NCBI GenBank assembly: GCA_032871835.1 | Contig: CM065295.1 | Coordinates: forward strand, 65,221,687 to 65,285,686 | DNA: 64,000 nt | Direction: 5' to 3' | Source of the DNA: Dipteronia dyeriana | Lineage: Eukaryota; Streptophyta; Magnoliopsida; Sapindales; Sapindaceae | Shown here: in pieces, positions 21,458 through 33,289 of the stretch | Layout of the letters: each line of letters begins with the position of its first letter | Numbering within the stretch: the first letter of the stretch is position 1 | Position numbers and translations under genes: made by a program | The notes under the pieces: generated by a model | The model's input: the letters and a program-made list of their open reading frames with translations, nothing else | Told to the model about the DNA's origin: nothing | The model's database searches: none

Positions 21458-21564
21458 TAGATATACTTAGGTGATCCGTACTCTGTGTGTGTCTTGCTTG
21501 GTATAGTTTGATTTTGTTTGTGTGTGACATTGCATTTGCATTACATTCATCACCCTCAAACACT

Positions 21565-23637
21565 ATGAGTGGAAACGGTAATAGTCATGAGGGAGCCTAA
21601 AGCATAAGACCCCCTTTGCTCAATGGGGTGAATTATGCTTCTTGGAAGGGCAAGATGGAAGCCTATCTTTGCTAAATAGATGACCGTGTTTGGATGGCTA
21701 TTGAAGATGGGTACACTCCTCCAACAATGGCCACTGTTGATGGTGTAGAAGCTCTTAAGCTCAAGTCTAGTTGGAGTACTCAAGAGTTTGAAGCATTCAA
21801 GTGGAACAACAAGGCTATGCATGCCATCCTTTGCGCCATGGACGATAATCAATACAAGTTGGTCCAAAACACTAGGATTGCAAATGAGGCTTGAGACATT
21901 CTTCAAACGGCAAATGAGAGAATTGAGGTAGTCAAGGACTCAAAGCTCCAAGTCCTCCAAATGTAATTTGAGATGATTAGGATGGAGGAGCATGAATGCT
22001 TCAATGACTTCAAAGTGAAGTTGATGGATATTGTCAACCAAAGCCATCAACTTGGAAACCCCTATTCGTATAGGAGAGTCAAGCAAAAAATTATGAGGTC
22101 ACTTCTGTCAAGGTTCGAATCAAAGGTTACGACACTTGAAAAGAATAGTGAGTACAAGAATATGAAGCCAAGTGAAGTCATTGGAAGACTTCTAGCTTAT
22201 AAGTCAAGATGGAACACCTCACCCACACCTCCGAAGAAGCAAAAGAGCATTGTCTTGAAGACCACCAAGGTTGAAAAAGATGAGGAGGACTCGGATGAAG
22301 AAATGACCCTCATGGTTAAAAGATTCAAGAAATTCATGAAGTTTGAGAGGAAAGGTTTTGGGTCCAAGGGAAAGGAAGTGAAAAAGAAAACTCCTTTCAA
22401 GAAGATTGAAAAGTCTCAAGAAAGTGACTCCAAGAAGGGCATTCAATGCTATAAATGCAGTGGTTTTGGTCACATTGCTCCAGAATGTGCAAATTTAAAG
22501 AAAAAGAAGAAGGGGAAGGCAATGGCAGTCACTTGGAGCGATAATGAAGACTTAGAAGAGGAAGAAAAATCTTCGGATGATGAAGATAGAGTTGCAAACT
22601 TCATTGTCTTTACAACATCTCATAATAGCAAGGAAGTTGTGAGTAATAAAGAAGAAGTAGATGACTCTAGTGATGAGAGTACCTTTTCTAACTCTAGGTT
22701 TGAGATGGATGAGGAAATGGACTATGTAGACTTCATGAAGTTTTTTGAAAAGTCTAGATTGAAAAAGAAGAAGGAGATTCAAGAGTTGAAAAAGGAGAAT
22801 CTAGAGTTGACTTTCAAGATAACTAGCTTGAGTGAGAAAGTAAAGAGTGGAAAAGAGTTAGAAGAGAGCTTGAAATTGGAGCTTGTGATCACTAAGAAGA
22901 GTAAAGATAACTTGAAGATTGAGCTTAGGGAAGCAAAGGAATTGGTTGCCAAGATGACATCCGGAACCGAGAAACTTGACAAGATGCTATCATATGGGAA
23001 GAGTCCTAGTGATAAAATGGGCTTAGGATATGTGGAAGGCAAGAATGCCACTTCCTTGAAGAAGACCATCTTTGTCAAGAGTCAAGAGGATAAAAAGGAT
23101 CAAGAGTCACACCAACAAATGAGATCAAATGAGGTTGGAGAATCATCAATGCAAGCTCAAATGAAGGCTCAAACAAAGTCTCAAGCTAAAACTCATCCAC
23201 CAAAAGCTAAAGCTCATCAAACAAGACCTTAACCTCAAAAGAGCTCTCAAAGTCAGCAAAGGATTTTTCACCCACAACCAAGAAGGAAAGTTAATTTGGC
23301 TCAACCACAAAGGGTGTTTCAAGGAAGAGATTCGACTCAACACCAAAGGACAACTCAAATGAGAGGGAAGTCTTCCATGCTTGCACAAGGATATGGTATG
23401 AATTCTTACTTTACTCCCATTTATCATTATTGTGGTGTTGAAGGTCACATAAGGCCGAATTATTTTAAATTTATTAAGTTGTGTTGTTTTGAAAGCATGC
23501 TTGAGAAGAATATGCTTAGAAGAGCCAAAATGCATGCACCTAGGAATTTTAGAGAAAATGAACCCATGGCTCCTAGAAATAGTAATATTTCATCTAGGTG
23601 GACTAGAAATGATGAATTTTGTTGTCATGTGGCTTAA
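21565..23637 (+). pseudogene. gag: SIRE-type Copia Gag region
   Basis: The frame starts MSGNGNSHEGA at 21565 and stays in one phase. Features in order are an N-terminal capsid-like domain (RPPLLNGVNYASWKGKMEAY; VWMAIEDGYTPPTM), a basic stretch, the zinc knuckle CYKCSGFGHIAPEC (CX2CX4HX4C, 22447-22488), acidic repeats, a long coiled coil (about 22740-22990), a Gln/Lys-rich region, and a second knuckle-like YHYCGVEGHIRPN near 23420. In-frame stops occur at about 21598, 21675, 21892, 21964, 23230 and 23635. From 21973 to 23229 it is open for 419 codons. The protein would form the particle and bind RNA; this copy is inactive. Confidence 0.92.
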
Positions 23638-26600
23638 GTAACCTTGAAAGCCAAAGCTATCAATACTTGGTACCTTGATAGTGGGTGTTCTAGGCACATG
23701 ACCGGAAACAAGAGTTTCTTTGAAACTCTTGTGATGGAGGATGGTGGATTTGTCACCTTTGGTGATAGTTCACGTAAGAAGGTTTTAGGAAAAGGAAACA
23801 TATCCATCCCCGGTTTGCCCTCCTTGCCTAATGCTCTTTATGTAGATGGCTTGCAAGCCAATCTTATTAGCATATCACATTTAAGTGATGAATGACTTTC
23901 AGTTATGTTTGGCAAAGTTGATTGCTCTACTCTAAGAGAAGATGGACAAGTTCTATTGAAAGGCAAGAGATCAAGTGACAATTGTTATTGTCTTGATTCC
24001 AATGACATCTTTTGTAATTTGTCTAGTTGTGATCAAGTTGAATTGTGGCATCAAAGGTTAGGTCATATGAATTTCAAAGACTTGAAAGTTCTTGAGAGAT
24101 TGAATGTTGTGAGAGGCCTTCTTATGTTTGGAAATAGAATTGAGGGAGTGTGTGGACCTTGTCAATAAGGAAAGCAAACTAAGAGTGTGCATAAAAAGGG
24201 TAAGTATCTTGCCACTAAGGAGCCACTAAAGCTTCTTCATATGGACCTTATGGGTCCCATGCAAACCGATAGTCTCGGTGACAAGAGGTACATCTTTGTA
24301 TGTGTTGATGATGTTTCTAGATTTACATGGACCTACTTTCTTAGAGAAAAATCTGAAACTTTTGAAATTTTTAAAAAGCTTTGCACTAAAATTCAAAATG
24401 ACAAGGATTCTCACATAAAATGCATTAAGAGAATTAGGAGTGACCATGAGAGAGAATTTGAAAATGTTTGCTTTGAGAATTTTTATGATAGTCTTGGAAT
24501 CTCCCATGAGTTCTCGGCTCCTCGAACTCCTCAACAAAATGGAGTTATAGAGAGGAAGAATAGGGTCCTCCAAGAGATGACTCGTGTGATGTTGCTTAGC
24601 AACAATGTTCCAAGGAATCTTTGGGCCGAGGTAGTAAATACAACTTGTTATATAGGAAATAAAGTGTTTTTAAGACCTGATACTAGGCAAACCTCTTATG
24701 AATTGTGGAAGGGAAGAAAGCCAAATGTTAGCTACTTCCATTCATTTGGAAGCAAGTGTTACATTCTAAATGATCGTGGTCAACTTGGCAAGTTTGATTC
24801 TAAAAGTGATGAGGGGATTTTCATTGGCCATGCTCTAAATAGTAAGGCCTATAGAGTTTTTAATTTGAAGACACGATGTGTTATGGAATCATCCAATGTG
24901 ATCATAGATGATTGTAGGCCTAAGGTTAGAAACCATGATGAGGAGATTAGTATGGTTGATGACTCTCCCTTGGAGAAGATTGGTGAGACTTCAAGTGATG
25001 AAAAGTCATATCTTGAGAAAGAGGTCTCTCAATCTCTTGATAGAGATTCTACTATGGACTCTAAGGAACCTGCTCATTGGGTTAGACATCTTCACATCAA
25101 GAGTGGCATCATTGGAGATGTGAATGAAGGTGTTAGGACTAAGCATCAATTAGCAAATCAAATTAGTTATACTTGCTACACCTCTAAAATTGAACCCAGT
25201 GATGAGTTTTGGGTTCTTGCTACGCAAGAAGAGCTAAATCAATTTGAAAGAAATGAGGTTTGGACTCTAGTTCCTAGGCTTAAGAACGCTAATATGATAT
25301 GCACCAAGTGGGTCTATAGGAAAAAAATCGATGAGGATGGCAACATTGTGTGGAACAAGGCTAGACTTGTAGCACAAGGGTACTTACAAATTGAGGGTAT
25401 CGACTTTAAGGAGACTTTTGCTCTTGTTGCCCTATTAGAGTCCATTAGGCTTATCTAATCCATATATTGTGTGCACAAGTTTAAATTGCATCAAATGGAT
25501 ATTAAGAGTGCCTTCCTAAATGGCTTCTTGCAAGAGGAAGTGTTTGTTGAGCAACTCAAGGGGTTTGTGGATCCATACCACCCTAATCATGTTTATCGTC
25601 TCAAAAAGGCTCTATATGGGTTAAAACATGCACCAACAGCTTGGTATGAGCGTCTCACTTTTTATCTTGTTGACAATGGCTACTCTCGAGGAAGTGTTGA
25701 CAAGACTTTGTTCATCAAGTGTACAAAAAATGAGCTATTCATAGCTCAAATTTATGTTGATGACATCTTTTTTGGTTCCACAAACAACTTGAAAGTTAAA
25801 CAATTTGTTGATGTCATGACTCATGAGTTTGAAATGAGCATGGTTGGTGAACTCAGTTACTTCCTAGGCTTGCAAACCAAGCAAATGCATGATGGGATCT
25901 TCATATCCCAAGCTAAATATGCCAAGAACCTAGTGAAGAAATTTGACCTTGAGAATACCAAGCATTGTGACACACTTATGAGTACCACATTAAAACTTAA
26001 CAAGGATGCTAGTGGAAAAAGTGTGGATCAAAGTCTATATCGTGGCATGATAAGGAACTTGCTATACTTGACTGCTAGTAGGCCCGATATAGCTTTTAGT
26101 GTTGGTATGTGTGTGTGTGTGCTAGGTATCAAGCCAATCCTAAGGAATCCTATCTCTCCTCTATGACGAGAATCATTCGATATGTGCATGGGACATCCAA
26201 CTATGGGATATGGTACTCTTTTTGACACTAATGCTAGTTTAGTTGGCTTTAGTGATGCAGATTGGACAGGTAATTGTGATGATAAGAAGAGTACATCGGG
26301 CGGTTGCTTCTTCCTAGGGAACAATCTTGTGTCATGGTTTTGCAAGAAGCAAAATTCCATATCATTATCCACAGCCGAAATTGAGTATATAGCTGCTGGG
26401 AGTGCTTGCACACAACTCCTATGGATGAAGCAAATGCTTGTGGATTATGACTTTGAGCAAGGTACTCTAACCCTTTACTGTGATAACATAAGTGCCATTA
26501 ATATTTAAAAAAATCCTATCCAACATTCTAGAACCAAGCATATTGACATTAGATATCATTTCATTAGAGAGCTAGTTGAGAGCACATGCATTGCACTTGA

Positions 26601-26706
26601 ACATGTGGGCACAAATGATCAATTAGCGGACTTGTTTACAAAACCATTAGATTCAACTAAGTTTAAATCTGTTAGTAGGTATATTGGGATTTGTCATATG
26701 CATTGA
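23638..26706 (+). pseudogene. pol: SIRE-type Copia Pol (protease, integrase, RT, RNase H)
   Basis: This is in the same phase as gag. Protease: WYLDSGCSRHMTG at about 23668. Integrase: zinc finger WHQRLGHMN..CGPC (24046-24165), then catalytic D (HMDLMGP, 24238), D (IRSDHEREF, 24430) and E (PQQNGVIERKNR, 24530). [12 protein letters not shown] (25495), [16 protein letters not shown] (25600) and the catalytic YVDD at 25753-25764, followed by SYFLGLQ. RNase H: GFSDADWTG (26250), LSTAEIEYIAA (26365), YCDNISAI (26480), and DIRYHFIRE to the stop at 26706. In-frame stops are at 23893, 24166, 25456 and 26506. Between 26105 and 26225 two bases gained in a TG run and one in a T run shift and then restore the frame. 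Most catalytic residues survive. Confidence 0.95.
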
Positions 26707-27942
26707 TGAGTTCTGGTATTTGTCCCATATGGGGAGCTCAAGCAAAGAGAGTTAACTTGCATTCTATTAAGCAAATAATTGTTCAATTTTATTCTCTTTA
26801 ATTAATTGCTTGAGTATCTTGGATGCATATATTATAATATGACTTTTTATTCAATAAGTGTGCCTTTGCCTTATTTGAAATGCATGTCTCATTTGTGTTC
26901 AAAAATGTATTTTTAGACTAGGAAATTTGATTGAGAAGTACATTTGATTGGCCCAAAGTTTATCTCCATGTTTATGAAAGCTTGATCTTGACATGCTTAA
27001 CTTGTTGTGCATGATGATTTTATTGAATGCTTAAAAAGGATTGCAAATTTATGTGAGAGTGACTTTTGAGACTTCAATCAATAAGGATATTGTATTCATT
27101 TCAAGGATTTCACAATCCAATAGTCTCTCTCTCGTTACTTATTGAATAAGGCTACTATCATACGGGCATTTCACCTAGAAAAATCTAAAAGGACGCAATA
27201 GTCGCTCATGTATTGGTTAACTAGTAAAGCTTGATAGTTGCTCTTATCTCTTGTTAAACTATATCTTGTGTTTCATTGACAAATTAGTGCAAATTGGTTT
27301 GACTTCTCTTGGAATCTCATATGCTATTTTCCTTTGCCAAATACCATGCTTTTTGGAAATTGATGTTGCATGTATTTCATTCAAGGCAAATCTTATCACA
27401 CATGTTCCAATAAATAAAACTTCCATGAATTTCTATCTCTCTCTCTCTTAATTAAATTGCATAAAGTTGTTGTATATGATTATGCATTTACATTGCAAAT
27501 ATCTCTATTTGCTAAAGAGTCCCGGTTGGGGAATACTCCTTTACCTATCTTGTGCCAAAAAGGGGGAGTAATGTTGGATTTAGGGGGAGTTTGTGTTGCT
27601 TTTGCATATAATGGGAGAATGCATTTTTAGGGGGAGCTTTTGCATGTGCATTGTTGATTACATGCCACACATTGTTGATTACATGCCACTTGTTTCTATT
27701 TCATGAAAATTGCCCCTGTCTTTTTTATCTTGATCCCTCTCATACATTTGTCTTGGAAAGTGTAGTTATTCTGTTTTGTAGGGATGTTGATTCTACTAGA
27801 GATGGATGTCTTGAAGATCTACTTTATTATGCATCTCTTTGTAATGTAGAAAATTTTGTTGACCCCTGTCGTTTGTTTTTTGTTTTTGGTGAGGATGAAT
27901 TGTGAGTGGTGGTTTTGTCACGAAATAACCAAATGGGGAGAT
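26707..27942 (+). other. SIRE 3' untranslated region with polypurine tract
   Basis: There is no env-like frame of meaningful length between the pol stop and the right LTR. Purine-rich runs AAAAAGGGGGAG (27556) and TTTAGGGGGAG occur here. The polypurine tract AAATGGGGAGAT at 27931-27942 abuts the LTR and would prime plus-strand synthesis. Confidence 0.8.
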
Positions 27943-29490
27943 TGTAAGTTCCTCAATTTTTGATTGGCTCATTTCGTTGACAACCACATTTGGAGTTTAA
28001 TACGTAATAGCAGTTTAGGCCATCATTGCTGAAGTCCTAGCTCAAGCTTCAAAGGTAAAATCACTTGCTTAACCTTCATTGAAGAGGTATTAGTGCACAC
28101 ACACGCCCTTATGCATGTTTTGATCATCTTGCATGCTTGCTTAGTTGCCATCTTATGTGTCTATTGTTGTTTTCTTTTGCTTGTTTAAATTATTGTATTT
28201 TGTGATTAAATTGCCATGTCTTGTTAGGCATTCGGTTACATTCCCTTCACCTCTTTTCTTTTGCATAATTTGTGTATGTGTGTGTGAAGGTAGTGAGCAG
28301 TGTGCCACTCGAGCAGTGCCCCTACCAGCGCAAACGCCGGTGCAGCTTTCCAGTGGTTTATCCCTGGTGGTGCGCTGGTCGTCATGCGCGCCAACACCAA
28401 ACACAACTTTCCAGTGGTTTGTCGCTGGTGGTATGCTGGTCGTCATGCGCATCTCACCAACGTAACTTGTCCAGTGGTTTGTCGCTGGTCGTGCGCTACT
28501 CGACCAGCGCCCCTACCAGCACACAATGCGTCTTTTGGACAGTTTTTGTCAAAACGATGTAGTTTCACTTTAGGCTTCATATAAATATACCATCTTCCTC
28601 CCAACTCGTGTTTAAGAGCTTCCAAACCTATTTTTGAGAGAGAGATAAGGTTTTTTTAGTGAGAGAAGCTCCAAGAAGCCATTTTTACTCAATCAAACTT
28701 CAAAACATAATCATCAAGCATCTTTCAAGCATGGGTCTCTTGTTTGTTCATGACTAGGTATTCTCTACATGCTCTAATCTTTATGGTTTCATTGCTAAGA
28801 CATGTATACCTAGGGTTTTAGTCTTTATTGCATATTAAATGCTTGTTTGTATGTTTAATTGCTTTTATGATATGCTTGTGTATTGATTGTTGGTTGAGAT
28901 GCATTAATTTGTGATAGCTTGAATTTAGGACGGTTTTACCCTTCTAGCTAATTCTTCTTGCCTTTGCATTTAGAACATTGATATCTAGGATTTGTTTTAA
29001 TTGTCATTATTAATCCTAGATAAGCTGAATGTTTTGACCTAGCATTTTGCATATTGAATATTTTTGCATATTGAATATTTTTGCATATTCACTTAGGTTG
29101 CAATTATCTCCTATGTGATTAGTGCACAAGGTTGGTGATCCAAAATCACTATTAAGGCCAGCTGGGTAGAGTGAAAGGGTTTGTAACTAGAGAGTTAGAC
29201 GGGAAGGTTGTAAACTTTCTCTCAATAGTGGATTTTGAGGATCAAGTGTGGCGCACTGAACAACCCATGGTTTTTCCCATTTGGAGTGTTTCCACGTATA
29301 TATTGCGTGTTGTTATTGTTTTATTTTTGTTGTATTTTATTTGTTGTCTTTTATTTGAACACTTAGTAGAATGGGGTAGAATCGATAATATTGATTAATT
29401 CGTAAAATTTGTTATCTATCGAATTAAAACCTATTCCCCCCCCCCCCCCCCCCCCCCAGAGTATAGACACACACTTTCTAGGTAATTTCA
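27943..29490 (+). repeat. 3' LTR of the SIRE-type element
   Basis: This starts TGTAAGTTCCTCAA after the polypurine tract and ends TAGGTAATTTCA. It carries the U3 repeat block and a TATAAATA box at 28580. It differs from the left LTR by scattered substitutions, by deletions near 29110 and 29205, by a small duplication (ATATTTTTGCATATTGA, near 29060), and by a 22-base C run at 29436-29457 where the left LTR has CACCCCTCATCTAGG. The differences show that the insertion is not recent. Confidence 0.95.
29436..29457. repeat. Poly(C)22 run
   Basis: An uninterrupted run of 22 C replaces the mixed C-rich sequence CACCCCTCATCT of the left LTR. It may be a true expansion or a sequencing/assembly artefact. 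Confidence 0.9.
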
Positions 29491-30877
29491 CTCCCTCTTA
29501 ATAAATGCTCTATCTAAGATCACAATAGGATATTGTTCACAGTGATAGTCACACAATAACAAACTCAAGTAATTTTAAAGAAATTCAACAAAATAAGTTT
29601 CACAAACTATGAAAGATACACCAAGATTTTCAATCTTTCTCATAATTCTTCTACAATTTCTAGAATATCAAATACACTTATAAGGAATATAAGTGTGTGT
29701 GTGTGTGTGTGAAACTGGTTCAACCATATATAAAGGAGTAATTGATTTATCAATATGAAACCATATTAACATCTATTGATCTCAAGCTTTTCCATTCAAG
29801 GTCAAACTGATTATCATCTGGATTTTTACTTTAGGAGAATAGATTCCAACATATGAGTGTGTGTGTGCGTATGGCTCGTCAGTCCATTTCTGTATTTTAA
29901 CCTGAGCATTCTCAATTTTCAACTATACTCTTAAAGCTTTTGAAGCAATCATTAATGATTTTTTTAAATTCTTTTCAACACTTATTTGTTTTTTTCCTTC
30001 TTTTTTTTTTTACACTTCATGATAACTTTCACTCACCATATTGGCGTAGCCCTTTCCTACACTGGGCGACAACACAACCAACATGTGTAGCCATTTTCAT
30101 GAAGGTGCTCGTTGAGTTCTATGTAGTTGCCAAAGCAAAATTGATACTAACCATATGTCATCTTTCATGTACTAGTCAAAAGACTTTTAGGTACATCCGT
30201 AAGTTGTATATTTTCAAACTCAACTTACTCAAACAAAATGTGCAATAGAAGCAATGTGTACACTTTTTAAAACTAAATTTTTAAGGTTTAAAAGTGCATG
30301 ATCTAAAAACAATACAAAAAGATTTACTTAAGATCATTACTTCTCAAGAGAGTAGCTTTCAAAGAGTATGAAGTTCATATTTTTCAAAAAATTTATTCAA
30401 CATTTAAATAAGTACAGACAATAATTCATCCATCATGTATAAAGATCTTTGTGAATAATTTCACTAAATGATCTCTAGAGGGCATAGATTAATGAGAACA
30501 ATATGTATCCAAGACAAGTTATGTTAAATTAACATGCCATATGATATCATGCACACATAGAGTTGAAAGATGAAACAAGAAAGCAAGCTTTAGGATAAAG
30601 ATATACCTTAGCAAGCTTTTTGTCAAAGTAAACCCTTCGCTCTTGTTATGAGCTCTCTTGGCTTGTTTGTCCTCATGACAACAAGTTGTTGGTGTGTCTT
30701 CCTAAGAGAATAAAGACTAAACACTTCAACTCAAAACAAATATAAAAAAAATGATTTTCCCTGAAAGTCTTAACAACATTTATCACCATATAGATTTTAA
30801 AAATTAATTTCTCTAAAGTTAATCAACAAATTTTGAGAATCATAGTAATTTGTGAGATAGACAAGTTCACATTAAAG
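29491..30877 (-). other. Internal region of the pol-less LTR element, right part
   Basis: This resumes the element interrupted at 19899 and runs to its right LTR. Apart from a (GT)n tract at 29693-29712 and T-rich runs near 30000 it shows no recognisable coding domain. On the - strand it would be the 5' part of the internal region, and no typical Met primer site is seen next to the LTR at 30877. A short - strand frame near 30690-30620 (MRTNKPRELITRAKGLL) is too short to assign. Confidence 0.55.
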
Positions 30878-32394
30878 TGATAGAATACAAAATATGTTCA
30901 ATCAAGTTTCTCTAGAAAATATTTAGAGCACACATTCATAAAATAATCAATTAAATCTCAATGGCTCTAAATATAAAATTAAATGTGCTAAACTTAAATA
31001 TATTCAACTAAAGGATCGTAGCATATGTAAAGACTATCAATCAACAAAATAAATTCAGTTAACACTCAAATAGCCCTAGAATATAAGTTAGTAACAATAC
31101 AACTCACAACCATGTGAAGTTTTAGATTTAAGAATACCTAAATCACATTTAATTCTCTAATTAGATAAATCTAGCTTATAATTGAAGCTATATCTCCAAA
31201 AAATATTTGTTCAAGTCACATAAACTAAAATAGGAAGAAGACCTAAGGTATATGAACATTTAAAAGCTTGGAAATCAAAGGATGAACAAATATCCTATAA
31301 AAGCATGTGCAGCCATGAAATTGATGTTAGACACCAAATATACTTGAATACTTTGCTTTAAATCACTTGAAGAAGATAGTAGACTTCAAAACGATTCTCT
31401 CACTTTTCGAATAATTCAATTTTGTTGAGAAATAAGTAAGATATGATGATTTAAAGTTGAGAGAAAATCACAAATATTTTTTTGGACATACCTTCTTCAA
31501 AGAACAAATCAGAGGGAAATGAGATATTTAAACAAAGCTGGAGGGAAGATGACATGGCATTGGAGAGGCCACGACTAAGCAAATGTGGCACACCACATCA
31601 GCTCCCTATGGAGGTGTGTGGCCTGTACAGAAGCAGAGAGGGTCCCTTCCCGTGGGGCCCACACACCTAAACGAGAGAGGGTACCTTGTGGTATTTTGCC
31701 ACCCTTATCTTCCCTCGTGCTCTTCTCGCGTTCTTTGACAGTTCTCCGACCTCCAAACTTCGAATTCAATTCTATTTTAGAAATACGTAAAAGGACTCTC
31801 TCATGGACATGAACGTCTATGAAACTTCAACCAAAAACTTGGAATTTGACTCGATATACAAGGACGAAAACCATGCACAATAAACACACGGAAAGTTTCG
31901 TAAAATCCAACTCGAAACTCGAAAAATTATGAATTAGTAATTGAAATTTTTGGGACTTAATAATGATCAATATGAGAATATATTCTAGTCTGATATCAAG
32001 TAAACAGAAACAAACAAACAAAAATACACACAAGTATATCATTTCCTAGAAATAGTCCTGGAACATACAATTTTATAAAAAGTTGTCAATTTAAATCCAA
32101 TGCATGTGCATACAATTATTATGTGTGTGTATGTGTTATACCAAATGAGCACAACAATATAGAGATACATATGAATGCAATGTGTGTGTGTGCCTAAACG
32201 CCTTGTAAGAGGAATAAGGTCTAGATATACCTTTGATGTGCAACAATGCTTGTTCCTCTTGAAGTCTTATCTTTGCTTGATATGTTGTCATTCTTCTTTG
32301 AAGATTGAGTTATCATGGACCTGGAAAACTAATCAATACAATGGAAATGTCATTTTGATATGGAATTATGTCAACATGACTCGAAAACCTACCA
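30878..32394 (-). repeat. Right (5') LTR of the pol-less element
   Basis: This begins TGATAGAATACAAAATATG and ends CGAAAACCTACCA. It is colinear with 16589-18652 and represents the state before the MITE insertion. The GC-rich patch at 31560-31740 matches that at 17800-17990 in the other LTR. The followed flank AGTTA does not match the left flank of the partner LTR. Confidence 0.85.
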
Positions 32395-32805
32395 AGTTAT
32401 CTTCTCAGTCTTAGTATTTATTATTTGATTTGTTAACTGATGGATTGTTGGTGTTTTCTTGCCTAATATAAGGCCGAATTATATGGAAGACATGTTGAAA
32501 TCCAATTTGTAATGATATTGAGGATATCTTTTATTCACTTTATCGGTGACGAGCTCTTGTTAATTCGCCATTTGGGGATGGTCCATTGATCTAGTTTCTT
32601 TAATAGGCGACTTGCTATTTGCTTCCCAGCTCGTTGCTGCCATACGTGGCTTGTTGAGCTTACGTGACCTGATGTCGTTGAAATTTGATTTTATGAATTT
32701 TAGGCTCTGTGCTGACGTGTCAAGCCAAATAAAAATTACCCCAAACAAAAAGTAAGTGATAAATTCTCATTTTCCAATAGAAATCAATAGTTATAGTCTT
32801 ATAGA
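32395..32805. other. Unassigned spacer between two LTR elements
   Basis: There is no coding domain or known repeat. A stretch with CTTGTTGAGCTTACGTGACC and CTGACGTGTCAAG looks regulatory in composition but matches nothing specific that I can name. Confidence 0.5.
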
Positions 32806-33101
32806 TGTTGTCGAGAAGAAATTGTAAACACATAAATCCAAATACAAAATAGAAAGCAATAAGAAAAAGAAGACATACAAGATTTTACGTGGTTCAGCAA
32901 TTTGCCTACGTCCATGAAGCGTATCGCACTCAATCCATTATTTATCAGAGTTGATTACAATCTCTCTGACTCTCTATCAGTCTCTCTCTAAAATTGCTCT
33001 CTCTAGCAATTTTTCTCACACACTAGCAATTGCTCTCTCGCCGCCGCGTCACCTGCTGGAGCTTGTTTTCTTGTTCGTTTCTGGCTTCATATAACCCAAC
33101 A
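32806..33101 (-). repeat. 3' LTR of a Tork-like Copia element
   Basis: On the - strand the LTR starts TGTTGGGTTATATGAAGCC directly after a polypurine tract (CTTCAAGTGGGAGAT), and ends near TTTCTTCTCGACA. It contains CTCTCTAGCAATT repeats and a TTTTACGTGGTTC word typical of this LTR type. The length of about 296 bp fits short-LTR Copia lineages. The outer end at 32806 is inferred from the TG..CA rule only. Confidence 0.7.
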
Positions 33102-33289
33102 ATCTCCCACTTGAAGACTAAAACTCAATAGGCGTTCTCCATCATTCCTTGATGACTTAGTGGATAAATAACGATGCACACATTCCCCATGTCTTTACTC
33201 TTGAAGACCTACTAAAGTTGCACACAACTCCATTTTTTCAGCAGTGACTGGCTTGGTTAACATGTCAGCCGGATTCTTAGTTCCTGCAA

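Larger units (their letters stand above)
19900..29490 (+). mobile_element. SIRE-lineage Copia retrotransposon, complete but decayed
   Basis: LTRs at 19900-21436 and 27943-29490 (TGTAAGTTCCTC…ATTTCA) enclose a Met primer site, gag, protease, integrase, reverse transcriptase, RNase H, a 1.2 kb 3' untranslated region and a polypurine tract. The flanks are CTCCT and CTCCC, a 5-bp target duplication with one change. Total length is 9591 bp, normal for the lineage. It lies inside the pol-less LTR element 16589-32394, so it is younger. One frame runs through gag and pol but has about ten stops and two small frameshifts, so this copy cannot make its own proteins. Confidence 0.95.
16589..32394 (-). 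mobile_element. LTR retrotransposon without pol, interrupted by a SIRE element
   Basis: Two direct repeats of about 1.5 kb form an LTR pair: 16589-18652, and 30878-32394 with the same ends (TGATAGAATACAAAATATG…ACCTAGCA or ACCTACCA). Read on the - strand they start TG and end CA. A polypurine tract (AAAGGGGGGGAT on the - strand, 18653-18664) abuts the left LTR, which makes it the 3' LTR and fixes the - orientation. The internal region is only about 2.6 kb once the 9.6 kb SIRE insertion (19900-29490) is removed. It has one recognisable coding relic and no protease, integrase or RT. No convincing primer site or target duplication was found, so the ends may have been altered by recombination. It is best described as a LARD-like non-autonomous element. 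Confidence 0.72.
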
